Assembly (NCBI GenBank): GCA_023375785.1
Contig: SZWC01000037.1
Span: 132,555-178,528, forward strand
From: Penium margaritaceum
Lineage: Eukaryota > Streptophyta > Zygnematophyceae > Desmidiales > Peniaceae
DNA length: 45,974 bases
Reading direction: 5' to 3'
The notes beneath the pieces were generated by a model, which ran no database searches, had not been told where the DNA came from, and saw only the letters and a program-made list of their open reading frames with translations. Shown piece after piece: positions 19,789-31,048 of this stretch (position 1 is its first letter; each line of letters opens with the position of its first letter). A program made the translations under genes and the position numbers.

Positions 19789-22700
19789 TGACGCGTGTGG
19801 AGTCGGGTCGTGAGTGGTCAGATTCAAGAATCCTTGCCAAGAAATTGGGGGGCTTCGAGGACCGACTGCGAAGATGCAAGATGCATCTTTATGAACCGCG
19901 ATATGTCTCAATGCGTCAACAAGTTGACTGAAAGGTCATGATACATCTGTTGTGGATTATCGAAAGTGGTTGAAGTTGTCAAAAGATGCAAGAAGTTTTG
20001 TCGGAGGGTGGGGGCATTTGGCCAAATTGCCCTCGTCCGTTGGAGTGAAAATTGAGGTCTCGATGTGCGGTGTGCTGTTTTTGTAATGACAGATTTGTCC
20101 ACTCAGAAAGACTAGGGACTCGTGTACGCCTAGTACATAAAAGATAGTGAACATTAGATATTTAGATATTGTGGAGAAAAAAACCACTTCAAAATTTCTT
20201 ATTCTTAAGTAGTTTGAAACCAATAGAAACTATTAATTGCACTATTGAAACTGTCGAGCGCATATACAACACATCTAAAACAACAACAAGGCATGCTTAA
20301 GGTTTTGGACGCTCAAGTCAAGCATCGCATGTAGCCTCCTATCGTGAGAGGCTGCCGCATTAAACTACCTTGAAACTTAAGGGGTGGGAAACTACGAAGA
20401 AGCTTCCTTGCTTTACTATTGTTGATGTGGCAACACTGTCCAACCGGCTAACGCACTAACACACAAGCTTACATAAGAACAGCACGGGTTTGCCTAAAAG
20501 AGACGCACGTATTATCATGATCTTGAAAGCTTAAATCTATTGAGAGAAATGGCGACTGAGAAGCTAAAATCATAAGTAGCTACCACGATGACGAGGGCAC
20601 AGTCAGTTTGTCCTAAAGTGGTCCTCTCACCACATTCTTGGTCGTAAATCTCAGCACACACATCCGAACGTAACACCATCTCAAATTACAGATGTATAAT
20701 CAATTTGAATGGTATGAAACCATACATTTAATCCCCACTTTCATCATACACACTAACATGTTGGAAACCAACTACTGTCTTAACGTTTGTGGAGTACAAG
20801 AACTTGCATTGGAGCATACATCTCACAATGGAATAACTCCATCAACACAAAGGACTCGTGATTTCTTGTCGTAATCGCCAAGGGCTTGGTTACATTCAAG
20901 TCCATCATCATCATTTGATGGCATACATTTTGAACACTGGCTAACACGTTGAAATAAGCACACTTTCTTGGAGCTTGGCATGAGAACTTGACATGCATGC
21001 CACATACATTAGGGGCCGATGTGGCATATATCTTTCTTGCATGATTGTGAGACCAACTGAGATTGTTGTGGGTTGCTGAACCCTAAGGGACGTGTTGTAT
21101 GAGTACCTAGTCAATAGCACGAGTAGCCACCACTAGTGAAAAAAACCCGGTTGGGTAGTCTCGACCTCGTGGGTGGCATTGGGGACCCACATGATGCCAT
21201 CTTTTGTGGGTGGCCTCATCAACCAAGACAACTCTGTCGCTTACTAATCAATCGTTGTGCTTGATTGTCTCTTTTCCAAGCCATTCACATCATTTGGATC
21301 TATTGCACGAGTGCCGCATGAGCCATGTGTTTTTCTGCCTCCTCCCTCACACCGTATCATTCTTACTTAACTCTTGCTATCAGAGTAGTGTGAGGGATTT
21401 CATAGTTGACAAAAAAGGAGGGTGGCTTCTACCACCCCAACTAATCATGGTTGTGGCAATGTAATTGACATACCCGTCGCCATGCTACGGGAAATACAGT
21501 GCTGCATTCACGTAGCAAAGAAGTAACAGTACCGATTCTTGCAGTCGCGACTTTAGCACGATGCTTAAGTGGCATATGTGTCCATGACAAGACTATTCCA
21601 GTCCTCGTTGCTAAAACATGAGGAGGCTACAATAAGTCTAACTATAAAGATGGTCCCCTTTGGACCTAATCATCAACGAGTAGCGACAACATGGGAGCAA
21701 TAGGAGCAGTGACGAATGCAACAACACACCATCAGCTTATACAGCAAATTAGCAATCCTTGTTGTGATAAATGCAATGTAATAGTAGCACTAATGACTTT
21801 ATCTATAGCAATAACAATGATTGCAGCCATAGTAGCAAGAAGAGTACAACAACACACCGGCAGTCATCTCTACCAGTAGTGTCCGTTGACCCTACCCCAA
21901 AGCAAGTAGCACTCCGGACCCAAGTACCACTATCAGCATTGCTTCAGTAGCCTCATGGCCAAGTGAAACTGCAACAGCTATTGCAGCCATCGTAGAGTAT
22001 GCACGCACTCCTCGGTCCCTCTTGGCTGTCTCACACACTCCTACATACCTCAGTCCCTACGAATCCTCAGTTTCTCTCGACTATTTGTAAAGGGGCCAAT
22101 TACATTCTCAAAAGCACTTGCATAACCAGTGGCATGACCCATTGCAATTTCTCCCTCTCGGCACTGGCTATCACCATTGAGGACGTCCACACCTACCCTA
22201 CTGCCACATTAATTCGTTACAGAATTTTTTTTGGGGGGTCAACAAAATCAAGTTTTTGGCTTCGCAAGCGTATTCCTTCGGACATAACGAATACGATTTA
22301 TTATTTCCCTGAGCGGTGGGCTCAATGCCTCCATCGCTGGTTGGCCCGATGCGCTCGGATGACGACAACGAATTCAAAAGTGCACTGCCACGTTGTTCGC
22401 GGAAGGGGTTTTTGGCTGCTATTTGAGTGTTTGAACACGTTTTTGCCAAAGGAAAAACACATTACTCGAGGAAAAAAACACACCAACGGAATCAAGTGTG
22501 CACTTAGTACCGATTTCGTTTATTTTAACAACATCATTTTATTTATCTTTAGTTTGAACTTTTAGTGCACCATGGAAAATATTCTTTTCAACGAATTCAT
22601 GTGGCACTAGGGTATTATGTGCTCATTGAGTGAGTGGCATCCCTCAGCTGGTGCTCCGCCAATAGCAACTTGTCATCACAACTTGATTCTGAGCCCAGAG

Positions 22701-22864
22701 CTCTTTCTCCCAGAGCTTTAGGTGTTCATTATAGCACCAGCAACATCATAACAGTCTACGTGTAGGAGTGGGAGCGTGATTGGTGGATGGAGTGGCGGCG
22801 CTCTAACCCAAGGTGCATGGCAGATCAGGGTAATGACCCCTCTGCCCACTGCGCTCATGAGGAC
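19789..22864. other. Intergenic, no recognised gene
   Basis: Mixed AT-rich DNA with short frames only. The longest (21999-22565, 188 codons) has no motif and a biased, non-repeating composition, so I treat it as chance. No LTR, terminal repeat or RNA gene was recognised. Confidence 0.4.
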
Positions 22865-22978
22865 AGAGAGGCTGGTCGAGTGTACGGCACAGCATCGGAC
22901 GATTGTAAGTCCCTATAAAATGTACCGCCACCAAATCAAACGCAGATGGATCAGAGACCTTGTCAAACTCCAATGAGG

Positions 22979-22979
<1 letters not shown>

Positions 22980-23016
<37 letters not shown>
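22980..23016. repeat. (CT)n microsatellite, first copy
   Basis: A CT run ending directly at the N at 23017. Confidence 0.95.
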
Positions 23017-23131
23017 NAGAGAGGCTGGTCGAGTGTACGGCACAGCATCGGACGATTGTAAGTCCCTATAAAATGTACCGCCACCAAATCAAACGCAGAT
23101 GGATCAGAGACCTTGTCAAACTCCAATGAGG

Positions 23132-23132
<1 letters not shown>

Positions 23133-23162
<30 letters not shown>
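23133..23162. repeat. (CT)n microsatellite, second copy
   Basis: The CT run in the second copy of the duplicated block, seven bases shorter than the first. It then continues into unique sequence (TTAAACCATTG), so this copy carries the true right flank. Confidence 0.95.
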
Positions 23163-23164
<2 letters not shown>

Positions 23165-23166
<2 letters not shown>

Positions 23167-24241
23167 CCATTGTCATTTTTATACATGTACACCTGCCCAC
23201 CCAACGCTACCAGACTATTTACACGGGAAATTTGTGATCCAACAATGTCACAACCTATAGTTGTACCCGCTTTACGCGCGTCACAAGCAGAAGGCAACAT
23301 ACCAACAGGATGGAGATTAGTGTATTACATGTGTGTTCATGTTTCTACCTTGGTGTCAGCTGTAATGTGCATCGTCACATCCTCTATTGTGTATCCGGCT
23401 CTCGCCATCCAAACCTCCATCATCACTGCATCATCCTCTTGTAACTCCTCATTACATCTCCGTCACCTGGTGTCTGTAGTAACACTTGCCTCCTCCTTCT
23501 CTATAGTGACTATCACTAGAGCCCTATGCATGGTCGTCTCCTTTACATCTAATGTTGCTCTCTTGGCAACATCGCTTACCTCAGCACTACCATCGCTTCT
23601 CTCATGAGGCAGCTAGCCTCGGTGAGCTCCCTTGGTTCTTGCATGCATTATGTATCCCTCTGCCCTCTTGTTTGCTACGTGCATTTGTGGATCTTTCCAG
23701 TCTTGGGTTGGATTGTCTTGTAGCCAGGAGGCCTCTGATATACCTCCACCCATGTTTCCCACAGCCACTGGGCCAAGGAAAACCTTGACAACATTTCCTT
23801 GACAGAGTGAACTTTGTGCCATCATGACTCGTGATGGTGAGCAATATGTCGCTCTTTGAGCTCACCTGTAGTGCACGTACCATGAGTACCATGCTATGCT
23901 TTTTGCTCAGCATGTTGCTGAAGAGCTTGTGAAGTGCAAGCAAAATGATAACACATTGTTTGAGAAAAAGATTTCTGATTTGGTCATATCACATCTGACT
24001 TGTATTCATGCTAGAACCTCTCTGGCTGCTGCATTTTCTTCCGGCTCCACTTCCACTTCTATGTCCAAAGGCACATCAATCTCATCATCTGAATCTATTA
24101 CCAGAGTAGTAGCCAACGGCACAGTTGAAGGTAAAGTCCTTGCATTACCATTGTCACATCAACATGAATTTGAAACCCCCATACTCATTTCACTCCCTCG
24201 CTCACTTTCGTATTCTGAGGCATTTTATTCTGGGATGTTAA
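23165..24241. other. Unassigned DNA, possible transposon relic
   Basis: Open frames on both strands of 60-165 codons have no motif I recognise. Given the retroelement relics that follow, this may be retroelement 5' sequence, but nothing visible proves it. Confidence 0.3.
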
Positions 24242-24709
24242 CATAATGTTGTCCCACCTGTTGTTCCTCCCTCCTTTGGGGCTGCTCGTGCCTTCTATAC
24301 CCTCATCACTGGCATTCGTGAAAATCTCATTGATAAGATTTGGTCCTAGAAAAGAGATCCAGCGCGTCACTCACTTGCTAACCTTGTCTAGGCATACTCT
24401 CCAGTATGGCACCGCACCATTGTCACTGGACACATTACTAAGAGAGTGTTCACTATCAAATTCAACTCGGTTAAAATGTGTTCCGATGAATCTGCTCATG
24501 CCTATTGGATGCACTGCCTTGCTCTTATGTGCGATCTCGGTCTAGCTTCCTTTCAGAAAGTTTTCATTGTCCTCTCCATCGTCAAATATCTCATTCTTTA
24601 GTTGTCTGACATCTTCCACACAAACAAAGCGACTGAGTGTTTTGACTGTGAGCTCATCCTTGACCAGTATCCTCCTAGCATTGGTGCCTTTTGGAAGTTC
24701 ACAGTCTAA
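24242..24709 (+). pseudogene. Decayed coding frame, unidentified
   Basis: A single frame of about 155 codons reads like protein (FYTLITGIRENLIDKIW, then SPVWHRTIVTGHITKRVF, then HAYWMHCLALMCDLGLASFQ), with three TAG stops before a terminal TAA. Codon composition is smooth across the stops, which suggests a once-functional frame. It lies upstream of the gypsy remains and could be a Gag or another retroelement part. I cannot identify it. Confidence 0.35.
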
Positions 24710-25609
24710 CGCCTAACTGACAAGTGAAGCACACAGACAAATACTAGGATTCATAGTGTAGCAGTGGCTCCTGCATACATTGTAAACCCTGCTATGTCTA
24801 TTCCGCGACCTCTTCAGCAAATTATTCTTCTGTTCCCTCCCCAGCTTCTGCCTCTCTGGCAATGTTGTGCTCAGGAGGGTGAGGGCGTGAGCGGGATCGA
24901 GATGATTAGGACAAATGCAGGGGTCCTTCTACACACTCCACTTCCTTTGTTCCTAGGTCAGTGACTTGCTGGGACTGTACTACATCTCGATAATCTGCTT
25001 AGAATTTTCCCGCACCATTGAGCAACGTCCGCCTTGTCTCAGTCATCTACTCTCACTAGGCTTACTTGGCTGGGAGCATCTTAGCAGTCTCATCTTCATC
25101 CACCTCTTCTCTCTCCTCTTTCAGGCAGTCAGCTTCCACCACCAGATGAGTAGATGTCTACACCACTATAGGTGCTTCCGACCTGTCTCCCTATCCTTGG
25201 AGGTGTCCACCATCCTATTTGAGCCTGCCTGCTTTTGTCCACCGTCCGGATCATACATGCCTCCTATATGGTTCCCGCAATCTTGAGGGCTACAAGAGTC
25301 TTCCGGCACGGTGATGACACCTCAACTCCATGATGATGAGCATCAGTTTGGGGATGCACTCGTGAATTTCATGTAGTGTTTTCATTTTCACAATGAAGGA
25401 CGTGAGGGTATCGTGGATGGGCTAGGGTCACTAGCATGCAAGTCTAACGGCGCTCTCCGTAGAGATTTAAAGTGGTTGACAACAGACCACCAGCAACTCT
25501 ATTATGTGTGCAAACAAACATTGGGCATGTGTCCAGAGTGTTACGTTGGTGATTGAGTCCGACTCAGCTAGGCGAAGTCGAGTTGCAAGGTTAGGAATAC
25601 ACAAAGCCA
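24710..25609. other. Unassigned DNA between relics
   Basis: No convincing domain. It may contain deleted or scrambled pol sequence of the gypsy element that ends at about 26008. Confidence 0.35.
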
Positions 25610-25995
25610 AAAGGCAAGTGGTTGGTTGATTTTGTCGTGGAGGAGATGTGGGCAACAGTCATCACCAAGCTTTCCTTGCTTGAAAACATTGCTATCTACT
25701 TGGTGTTCCACATCACTTGACTCAAGACATAATGGGACCATTACAAGTACTTAACTAACTGAGAGAGATCTCCTTTTTTTACAGAGTGGACATGAAGATC
25801 GAGTACAAAGTTGAAGACATCCCCAGCTACCAACGATGAGGCAAAGTTATGAAGCATCCTTCCAAATGGCATCAAGAAGATGCATCACACACTAGCTAGG
25901 AGCCCTATGGAAACCTGTGGGACGTCGATTATCACATAAAATGGTGTTGTAAGAGGCACCAGCCTTTGTCTTGTAACTTACGAGACGTCTAGAGT
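25610..25995 (+). pseudogene. Ty3/gypsy integrase C-terminus plus chromodomain (relic)
   Basis: One forward frame, broken by stops, matches the 3' end of chromovirus pol. The segment ENIAIYLVFHIT.LKT corresponds to the conserved I..VFHVS.LK motif. It is followed at the usual distance by a chromodomain-like stretch: EYKVEDIPSYQR, a gap, then KWHQEDASHTS, a TAG where Trp is usual, and EPYGNL. Chromodomains of this class guide integration to heterochromatin. At least four stops make it non-functional. The rest of the element upstream is not recognisable. Confidence 0.6.
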
Positions 25996-26008
25996 AAGGG
26001 TGAGGGGA

Positions 26009-26547
26009 TGTTACGGCATTTATGCACACAAGTCTCAAAGCTCGCCCAGGGGGGATGTGTGTCATAAATTTCGTGGCCAGTCGTGTGGAGAACTCTGGAA
26101 TTTCACACCAATTGGGGGTGGACATGTTGGGAAATCACCCCAACCTCTTGTATTATGTTATTGGGTACAATTGGTTGATTGCATCCTGTTTTGTGGATTT
26201 AATGAGGGAGTTTGAGGTTTAAACTAAGAATGTCCTTGGTTTGAAACTTTAATAAGGGCATACCCCAAGTCTGCAAACTTATGTGTATTCTGACCCTGGT
26301 CAGTAGCCTTCCATGCCATGCTGGGGCAGTGTTTCTTTAACTTTACCAATCTCATACAATTTGATGGTCATTTCACGAACTATCAACTTCAATCTCATCG
26401 ACAGCAGTATTTTTGCCACTCGTCTTTCTAATTACCAACTATGAATGTCTTAGGTTGAGGTTCAAGTGAGTTTTATTAGCATTTTCAAAGCGCGAGTACA
26501 GTTTTACAAATCATGACCTCGACAATCGATGTGAAGATTTTCAAACG
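26009..26547 (+). repeat. Probable start of the gypsy 3' LTR
   Basis: A purine stretch (AGGGTGAGGGGA) ends at 26008, directly before TGTTACGGC. This is the usual plant gypsy polypurine-tract/LTR junction, just downstream of the chromodomain relic. The LTR end was not located, and no 5' partner was seen in the window. Confidence 0.4.
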
Positions 26548-26905
26548 GCCAAGCTGGCAAAACAAAAGGTTCTGTTCCATGTCTTTTTTCATTACATGCT
26601 CGTCTACAAGAGGATAGTGGAGGCATATGCCACGTTCTTTTACTTCCCAAAGTTCCCTTAAGTTATGGCGTTATGTCATTAATAAAAGAAGTCATGGCAT
26701 CTTGTCATAAGTTCTCCCATGTGTCGCACGACCAAGCTGGTAAAACATAAGGTTCCATTCCATGCCTTCTTCTAATAACAAGTGCTAGTCCACGAGTGAA
26801 CATTGGTGGCATATGCCACATAGTTCTCAACATTTTCCTAAATTCACTCAAGTGATGGCCTTCATTCATTAATCTACAAGGCCGTGGCATCCTGTCAGTA
26901 AAATT
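26548..26905. repeat. Two diverged tandem copies, about 181-bp unit
   Basis: The block beginning CGGCCAAGCTGGCAAAACA at 26548 is repeated from 26729 (CGACCAAGCTGGTAAAACA). Shared motifs in order are GGTTC..TTCCATG, GTGGCATATGCCAC, then TCATTAAT, then GTGGCATC(T/C)TGTCA. It lies in the probable gypsy LTR or its flank. Confidence 0.7.
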
Positions 26906-26982
26906 TTCAATCTGGGGACACAGTCTATTTCAATTACAAACAATTCGAATTCTTCTAAAATGTGGTGTAGATTGGGGGCATG

Positions 26983-27063
26983 TGATTTCCTCAAAAAGGT
27001 GCTGGCGCGTGGCAAGTTCATGGTGGCCTTTCAATCTTTCCGGCTGCATCCCTTGCCTGATGG
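26983..27063 (+). pseudogene. Detached copia RNase H C-terminal tail
   Basis: The frame reads DFLKKVLARGKFMVAFQSF and on to a Pro-rich end. This matches the extreme C-terminus of the neighbouring copia elements (ADFLTKALTRGKFLVAMHSV in element 2). It lies upstream of the integrase part, so domain order is permuted. It must come from another copia copy, joined here by deletion or recombination. Confidence 0.7.
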
Positions 27064-27065
27064 TG

Positions 27066-28175
27066 TCCTTTTGTGCCTGTACTTGGATGGGTCTCTCTGT
27101 TGAGCACTATGTTGGCTTTGCCATTGTTTGTACACGTGATACACATGCGTTTTTCCTCAGTGCCTCAGTCGTCGATGACCTGTACCCCGTCGCTCACCAT
27201 CCTCCTTCCGTGCATCCTTTCTCGTCCATTTTTGCATGTGCGTTAGTGGATAGCATGATCTTTTCCGAGCAACTGCGCTTGTTGCATCGCCTCCTCTGTC
27301 ACGTGAGCTTGGACACCGTATTCAAGCTCATTTGAATGTAGCCCGTCCTTGGCCTTGATGCAGCCTCCTTTGCAAAGTAGCCCAAGACAGATTACATCTT
27401 TTGTGTCTAGGGTAAGATGCATCACTACACTTACCCTGACTCTGCATCCCGTGCACTACACTCGATGGAGATGTACCACTCCGATCTTCTCGGCCCCCTT
27501 CCCCTTGAGATCCTCCCTGATTGAGGTTACATCGTCCTTGCCTTCACCAACGAATTTTCCCGGATATGGTGGGTCTGTAGCCTATGTCACAAGAGCGATG
27601 CCTCTCTAACAGTACGCCTTGGGTTTGTTGTGGCTGGGCGTTCGTTGGAGCTGAGCATACGTTTTGCTCGAATGGTGGTGGTGAGTTCCTCGGCAAGATG
27701 GACACCTTCTTTGACGTGCATTATTTCTTTCACCAGGTCAATGCTCTTGATACTCTCTAGCAGAATGGCATGTCAAAGCACTAAAACCACAGCATGGAGG
27801 ATGCGGTTCATGCCATGCTACCCGAGTGCGGTCATTTTGTGTCCTTTGCCTTTGAGGGCTTTGCTTACATAACATGGGTCTGGAACAGCCTCCCGCATGG
27901 TCCCTTGCTGGACCATGTCATGTTGTACGAGCTCTGGTTTGGTTATGAGGTTGATCTTTGCCTGGCTCACGTCTGGGACTCCCTCGCCTGTGTCTGGTAA
28001 ACAGAGGTCCAACAGGGCTCCAAGGTCTCTTTGCGGGGCCGCATGTGCAACTTCCTTGGTGTCTTCCCGCGATCGAAGGCCTGACGCTTTTTGGATCCTG
28101 CATGCCATTACATCGTCGAGTCTCGCAATGTCCTTTTCTTCAAGAACTGACCTACCTTGACCTCTCAACTGTCTT
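27066..28175 (+). pseudogene. Copia element 1: pre-integrase and integrase remnant
   Basis: Starts abruptly inside the protease/pre-integrase region (MGLSVEHYVGFAIV). The GAG-pre-integrase motif follows (LLHRLLCHVSLDTVFKLI, then GLDAASF). The expected Gln of CxxGKM is a TAG (FCV*GKMHH). Integrase continues with HSDLLGPLPLE (first Asp) and a frameshift near 27670, then NGGGEFLGKMD. Next comes NGMSKH, where the catalytic Glu position carries Lys. The C-terminal part (SLPHGPLLDHVMLYELW, then NFLGVFPRSKA) is recognisable. Several stops and shifts make it dead. Confidence 0.8.
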
Positions 28176-28216
28176 GTCTCTACCCAATGACCAGATCCCT
28201 TCCTTTGTGGGCTCTC

Positions 28217-28600
28217 GACAACTGAGCACTTCACTGCCATCTTGGTCTATGTCGATGACCTTCTGATCGCGTCTCCTTCAATGGAGGCCATGAAGGAGGC
28301 CAAGAAGGTTTATCAGATTGGCTACACGATGAACAAACTTGGTCCTACTATTGTGCTCCTTGGGCTAGAGATCGTGCGTGACAGCAAAAGACGGATTCAT
28401 TCTAGTTGGGGAGCCGATGACCCTGCACCTGCACCTCATGTGCTCATGCATGTACCTTGCCACGACCACCCATCCAAACATCTCCATTATTGTCGACTTG
28501 CTTACATAGTTCTCCCAGTACACTCGAGCACGTGCCATGTATGCTACTATGCGAGTGGTGTGTTACATGGTCTCCACGATGTACCTCGGACTCTGCTTAA
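28217..28600 (+). pseudogene. Copia element 1: reverse-transcriptase C-terminal remnant
   Basis: The frame EHFTAILVYVDDLLIASPS has the copia catalytic YVDD box, followed by MNKLGPTIVLLGLEIV. Everything N-terminal of the YVDD region of reverse transcriptase is missing, since the integrase tail ends only about 40 bp upstream. This is the only reverse-transcriptase active-site remnant in the three copia copies. Confidence 0.8.
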
Positions 28601-28614
28601 GCCAGTAGTGCTCA

Positions 28615-29097
28615 ATGGTTATTGCCTACCATACCGATAGTAACTATGCCTCCAACGTTGATGGACGGAATCTGATTGGTTACGTGCTCTTGTTTGGCAA
28701 CACTATTGTATTGTGGTACATGGAGAAACAGAGATGCATCGTGCGAAGCTTGTCAGAGGCTGATTTTGTTGCGCCGGGGAGTGGGGTTGCCGAGGTTGTG
28801 TAATTCTAGTGTCTATTTAACGAGTTCGGTCAGTCTATGCCTGTCATTGTTCTATAGGGTGTCAACCCAACTTCCCTTGCCATTCCTCGAAAATCTGTTG
28901 TTCCCCATGCATGCACAAAGCACATTGCTGTTTAGCATCACTCTATGAATCACATGATAGCAAGGCACATGATCACCATTGTCTTGGTTGGCGCGGACAT
29001 GAAGCGAGCTCAATTCTTAACCAATGGGTTGGCACGTCGGAAGTTTATCGTGGCCACTCGTTCTAGCGGGCTGTGTCTCTTGCTTCATGGTGGCTGA
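28615..29097 (+). pseudogene. Copia element 1: RNase H remnant
   Basis: The frame begins around AYHTDSNYASNVDGRNLIGY (D of the first catalytic position). It continues through SEADF to HACTKHIAV and the terminal AQFLTNGLARRKFIVATRS, ending with TGA at 29095. Four internal stops (one TAA, three TAG) interrupt it. Confidence 0.8.
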
Positions 29098-29176
29098 GAG
29101 TGTGTTCTTTGCATGGTGATCATTGGGCACCTCGTTGCACACTTGTGTCAGTTATGCACACGTATGGACATGCATA
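29098..29176 (+). mobile_element. Copia element 1: 3' untranslated tail, left of insertion
   Basis: Sequence between the pol stop and the inserted element 2. Its last bases (TATGGACATGCATA) align without gaps to the equivalent point of element 2 (TATGGACATGTGTA). The tail resumes after the insertion at 35413. The final GCATA is the left target duplication of element 2. Confidence 0.8.
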
Positions 29177-29818
29177 TGTTGTGATTTGTAACGTTCCCGT
29201 CAAGCCGTACAATTTACTGTGACCACTCGGGCGTGTCCATGCCCGTGCAGATCCCTGATGAAGACCCAGGAGGCACCACCGCATTGGTAGGTGGTAGACC
29301 ACCCACTCGGAGCTGACATACGAATGCCCTAGTGTCCTGGATGCTGTCTTGGACCTTCCACAATTTTTCTACAGCCTGTAGGATTTTATCGGTGGACTAG
29401 TTGTGGGCCCGATTTTCATGTTTTGCATTGTGTGTCCACCGTTTGATGCCCGATGCATGCATGTGACCAGTCATATCGTCTGGCTTGAGATCCTTCATGT
29501 TTAGGTTCAGACGGTGTAATGTTCTGACTTGTCACCGCAGAGTTACATTCAAAACAGTGTTTTCGGCCAGTTTTTGGACAGACCTTGAACTGCCGCGTGC
29601 GGCACCCGCCGTGCGCCGCGGCAGGTATTTTTGTTCTGGACCTATCATTTGTTGAATCTCTCTGCAAATGCTATTGAAGCATTATGACACTTTGACTTGT
29701 GTCTCCTAGCCAGACCATTGCCGTCGTGTGTACGAATGGTGACTGTTGTCACCGTCCAACCGGGCACTGACGCTCTGTCAACGGCCATGTCACTAGGAAG
29801 CTTCTACGCATCTTCTCA
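29177..29818 (+). repeat. Copia element 2: 5' LTR
   Basis: Begins TGTTGTGATTTGTAACG and ends TTCTCA, directly followed by the primer site. It has the same length as the 3' copy at 34771-35412 despite many substitutions. Confidence 0.9.
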
Positions 29819-29830
29819 TGGTATAAGAGC
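29819..29830 (+). other. Copia element 2: tRNA-iMet primer binding site
   Basis: TGGTATAAGAGC, one mismatch from the plant initiator-Met site TGGTATCAGAGC, directly abutting the LTR end. Confidence 0.85.
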
Positions 29831-31048
29831 AGCGAGGCTTCCCTTGCTGAGCTGCGGAGCAGAGACGCAGTAGTGGCAGCAGCAGTGAGAGCCACAGCTA
29901 AAGCCACGGTGTAGGAGGACCCACCAACCCACGGTGACCCGACGCAACAGATTGCAACAGTGGAGACACCCTTACAACCGCATCACCACGCCAGCACCAT
30001 GGGGCAGGCAAGAGTTTCCCAACCCTCTCCACCAGGAGTTGAGGTATGAGATGTTGAGAAGGGGTCTGTGAAGGGTCCCAAAAGCATCAATAAGGTTGCA
30101 CATACCACCCTCCCCGGACGTGAGAGAATGCAACTGCCCCATTTGACCACCATTCTTGGCATGTAAGAGCTTGTTTGAAATCTCCTGCAAAACCTTATCC
30201 ATCGCTTCCACGCACGCCTCATTTCATGCCCTATAGGCTCCAGGAAATGAAACAATGCTCTCAGATCTATTTTTTTTTCCAGATTTTGGGACAAAAAGAA
30301 AACGGTGATGTTTTTGAATTTTTTGAATGATTTTTTTGTACAAAACCACTGCCATTGAATTCAGCATCCTTTGGCGCATAATTGCTCCAAGTTTCTTTTC
30401 ATTGGGACAACCTTTATGCTGACATCATTATTGTAAGTGATGATGTCAGCACCAACACTTCGCCAAGTTTTTGGCTCGAACATCATTTGTTACCAGCGTT
30501 GCAGATCCTCGAGAAACGATCAGTGTCTGCATTCTGATCATTTTGACATCCCGGCCCATAATGAGAGCTGACAAGGCTCCAGCCGGTGACAAGGGCACAG
30601 GGCCAACAAACCCCTCATCCTTCTCCTCAGGGATCCTGAGCCCACGCTTGTACGCCATTGAGGACATGCGGAGTCAGCAGCATAAGATATGTCGTTTGCA
30701 GTAGCAGTAGATGAAAGCCATCCATGCGCTCATTGAGCTCCGTCGTGGACAGTCCACGACTCCACAACAAACCTCTGGGTGAGTCGGAGGTGCCATACCT
30801 TGTGCACAACAGTCAGCACCCGCACCGATGTCAGGAGCAGGACTCAACCAGCCATCTCTTCATCCTTAGGATGACGACCCTGACATGCCAGACATGGAGG
30901 ATGGCGCCCACGTGAGTGAGATTTGCCTGCTTCATGAGCATCTCCGCCAGCTTCAGACGAGCTCCGAGCCTCCATTGACATCCGTTTTTCATCCTCCAGA
31001 CATCCCTCATAGTGAATTTCCTTGTCTCGGTGTCTTCCCCATCCCCCT
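29831..31048 (+). other. Copia element 2: leader and unassigned 5' internal region
   Basis: Internal sequence between the primer site and the recognisable gag. Stops occur in all frames and no motif was identified. It is probably untranslated leader plus a decayed gag N-terminus. Confidence 0.5.

Larger units (their letters stand above)
22865..23164. repeat. 147-bp exact duplication around a single N (probable assembly artefact)
   Basis: The block starting AGAGAGGCTGGTCGAG at 22865 is repeated at 23018, offset by 153 bp. No difference was seen through the shared sequence and into a CT run on both sides. The only ambiguous base of the window (23017) sits between the end of the first CT run and the start of the second copy. 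This is the pattern left when two overlapping contig ends are joined without collapsing the overlap. Confidence 0.85.

Noticed and set aside
22803..23300. Minus-strand 165-codon frame with Arg-Glu repeats
   Set aside because: It is the translation of the CT microsatellites and crosses the N at the suspected false duplication.
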